Positions 7,167 to 8,148 of a DNA stretch of 8,148 nt are shown piece after piece. The DNA comes from Bacteroidales bacterium (GTDB lineage: Bacteria > Bacteroidota > Bacteroidia > Bacteroidales > VadinHA17). The stretch lies in the NCBI GenBank assembly GCA_029935275.1, contig JAOZKQ010000087.1:1-8148 (forward strand), in the 5' to 3' direction. Each line of letters starts with the position of its first letter. Position 1 is the first letter of the stretch. Made by a program: the position numbers and the translations under genes. The notes under the pieces are model-generated. The model was not told where the DNA came from. It did no database searches and worked only from the letters and a program-made list of their open reading frames with translations.

Positions 7167-8148
7167 ATGAAATTTTTGTGTGTGAGACAATCGCTTATAT
7201 TTTTTTTGATATTCATTAATTCAATCCTTGTAATCGGGCAGGGAATTAAGGGCCGCATTTCTGACCTATCCGGTGAACCCATTTCATTTGCAAATATTTA
7301 TGTCCCTGATTTAAAAATTGGAACAGCATCAAATATTGAAGGTTATTATGAGCTTAAACTTCCTGAAGGGGAATTGAAAGTGCAATTTACATATCTGGGT
7401 TATAAAACTCAATCACATTTTTTCAATATTAATTCTGATTTTATAATAATTAACATAGTTCTCTATCCCCAGAACCTGCAAATTAAGGAAGTGAAAATTC
7501 TGGCATCAGGTGAGGATCCTGCTTATTATGTTATGCGAAGAGCAATTGCACTTGCACCTTATTATATGAGCCAGGTTTCAGAATATACCAGCAAGGTATA
7601 TATGAAGGGGTCGGGAATAATAAATGAAGTTCCCCGGATTATGAAAAAGAAGTTGAAAAAGGAGGGTATTGAAGTGAAGAAGCCTTTTGTTATGGAGAGC
7701 TTGAGTGAGATTCGTTTTGAATTGCCTGACAAGCTGGATCAAAAGGTTATTTCGATACGATCAAGTGGAGATGATAATAATACCTATCCGATGGAGATGA
7801 TTACAAATAATCTGTATCATGCATCTAAATATGGAGTAATATCTCCGTTTGATAAAAATGCTTTTCAAACTTATAGATTTAAGCTCGAAGGAATATTTGA
7901 GGATCAGGGGCGAACCATAAACAAGATTGAGGTGATACCTAAAAGGAAAGGTAAAGATGTATTTTGGGGCTATATTTATATTGCAGAAAATTTCTGGAAT
8001 ATCCATAGTGCTGACCTGAATCTACGGTTGCCAATGACTGATGCAAGCATGCATCAGGTATATGCTCCGGTGGATGAAAATACCTGGATGCCAGTGAGTC
8101 TGGATTTTGATATAAAATTTAAAGGATTTGGTTTTGATATTTCTTATA
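7167..8148 (+). CDS. DUF5686 / carboxypeptidase-regulatory-like domain protein, 5' part
   Basis: The frame from ATG 7167 stays open to the window end (327 codons plus one base), so the 3' part is missing. It is the first in-frame ATG after a stop at 7128-7130; an AGGGG 12 bases upstream is a weak ribosome-binding candidate. Residues 1-25 are a signal peptide (MKFLCVRQ, a hydrophobic core, then GQ). Residues about 26-100 match the CarboxypepD_reg-like beta-sandwich: KGRISDLSGEPISFANIYV (28-46), GTASNIEGYYEL (52-63) and VQFTYLGYKT (72-81). DUF5686 begins at about 115 with EDPAYYVMRRAI (116-127), followed by a tyrosine-rich segment. In this family the missing C-terminal part is expected to form an outer-membrane beta-barrel, so the protein should be outer-membrane-located; function is undetermined. 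It follows the acylase by 75 bases with no clear promoter, so read-through is plausible. A SusC-like protein also has this N-terminal domain, but no plug domain follows here. Confidence 0.88.
   Translation, partial: MKFLCVRQSLIFFLIFINSILVIGQGIKGRISDLSGEPISFANIYVPDLKIGTASNIEGYYELKLPEGELKVQFTYLGYKTQSHFFNINSDFIIINIVLYPQNLQIKEVKILASGEDPAYYVMRRAIALAPYYMSQVSEYTSKVYMKGSGIINEVPRIMKKKLKKEGIEVKKPFVMESLSEIRFELPDKLDQKVISIRSSGDDNNTYPMEMITNNLYHASKYGVISPFDKNAFQTYRFKLEGIFEDQGRTINKIEVIPKRKGKDVFWGYIYIAENFWNIHSADLNLRLPMTDASMHQVYAPVDENTWMPVSLDFDIKFKGFGFDISY

Noticed and set aside
6651..7282. Minus-strand open frames overlapping the acylase end and the DUF5686 start (6651-7019 and 6998-7282)
   Set aside because: They run antisense to well-supported coding sequence, have no recognisable domain or promoter, and one runs through the intergenic hairpin; judged shadow frames.
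7761..8006. Minus-strand 81-codon open frame
   Set aside because: It is antisense to the DUF5686 coding frame, which is open throughout and has family motifs; no independent support.

Overview
The window reads as chromosomal DNA of a member of the phylum Bacteroidota, probably Bacteroidales/Marinilabiliales-like. The DNA is AT-rich and start codons lack clear Shine-Dalgarno sequences. Several upstream regions carry the TAnnTTTG motif of the Bacteroidota primary sigma factor. The last gene combines a carboxypeptidase-regulatory-like domain with a DUF5686 region, a protein type largely confined to this phylum. No phage, transposase, CRISPR, tRNA or rRNA was recognised.

Left part (minus strand): dxs (DXP synthase, first step of the MEP isoprenoid pathway; GTG start at 3193) is followed 109 bases downstream by corA (GMN-type Mg2+/Co2+ transporter, start at 1161). 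corA has a promoter-like motif of its own, so the two need not be one transcript. The first 96 bases beyond corA cannot be assigned.

Middle: a 425-base divergent spacer (3194-3618) separates dxs from a plus-strand cluster. It holds promoter-like boxes for both directions and a strikingly regular, GC-richer imperfect inverted repeat of 97 bases (3284-3380). This is the least explained element of the window.

Right part (plus strand): three cell-envelope genes lie in a row. They are a coiled-coil OmpA/MotB-like peptidoglycan-binding lipoprotein (3619-4671), a membrane-anchored penicillin-acylase-family Ntn hydrolase (4698-7091, 26 bases downstream) and the 5' part of a DUF5686 protein (from 7167, cut by the window end). 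The spacing suggests co-transcription of the first two. The third follows after 75 bases containing a perfect 10-bp hairpin without a U-tract. All three products are predicted to be exported, so they may work in the periplasm or outer membrane, but nothing in the sequence proves a shared pathway.

Most of the window is ordinary housekeeping and envelope biology. The best candidate for something undescribed is the structured spacer element.
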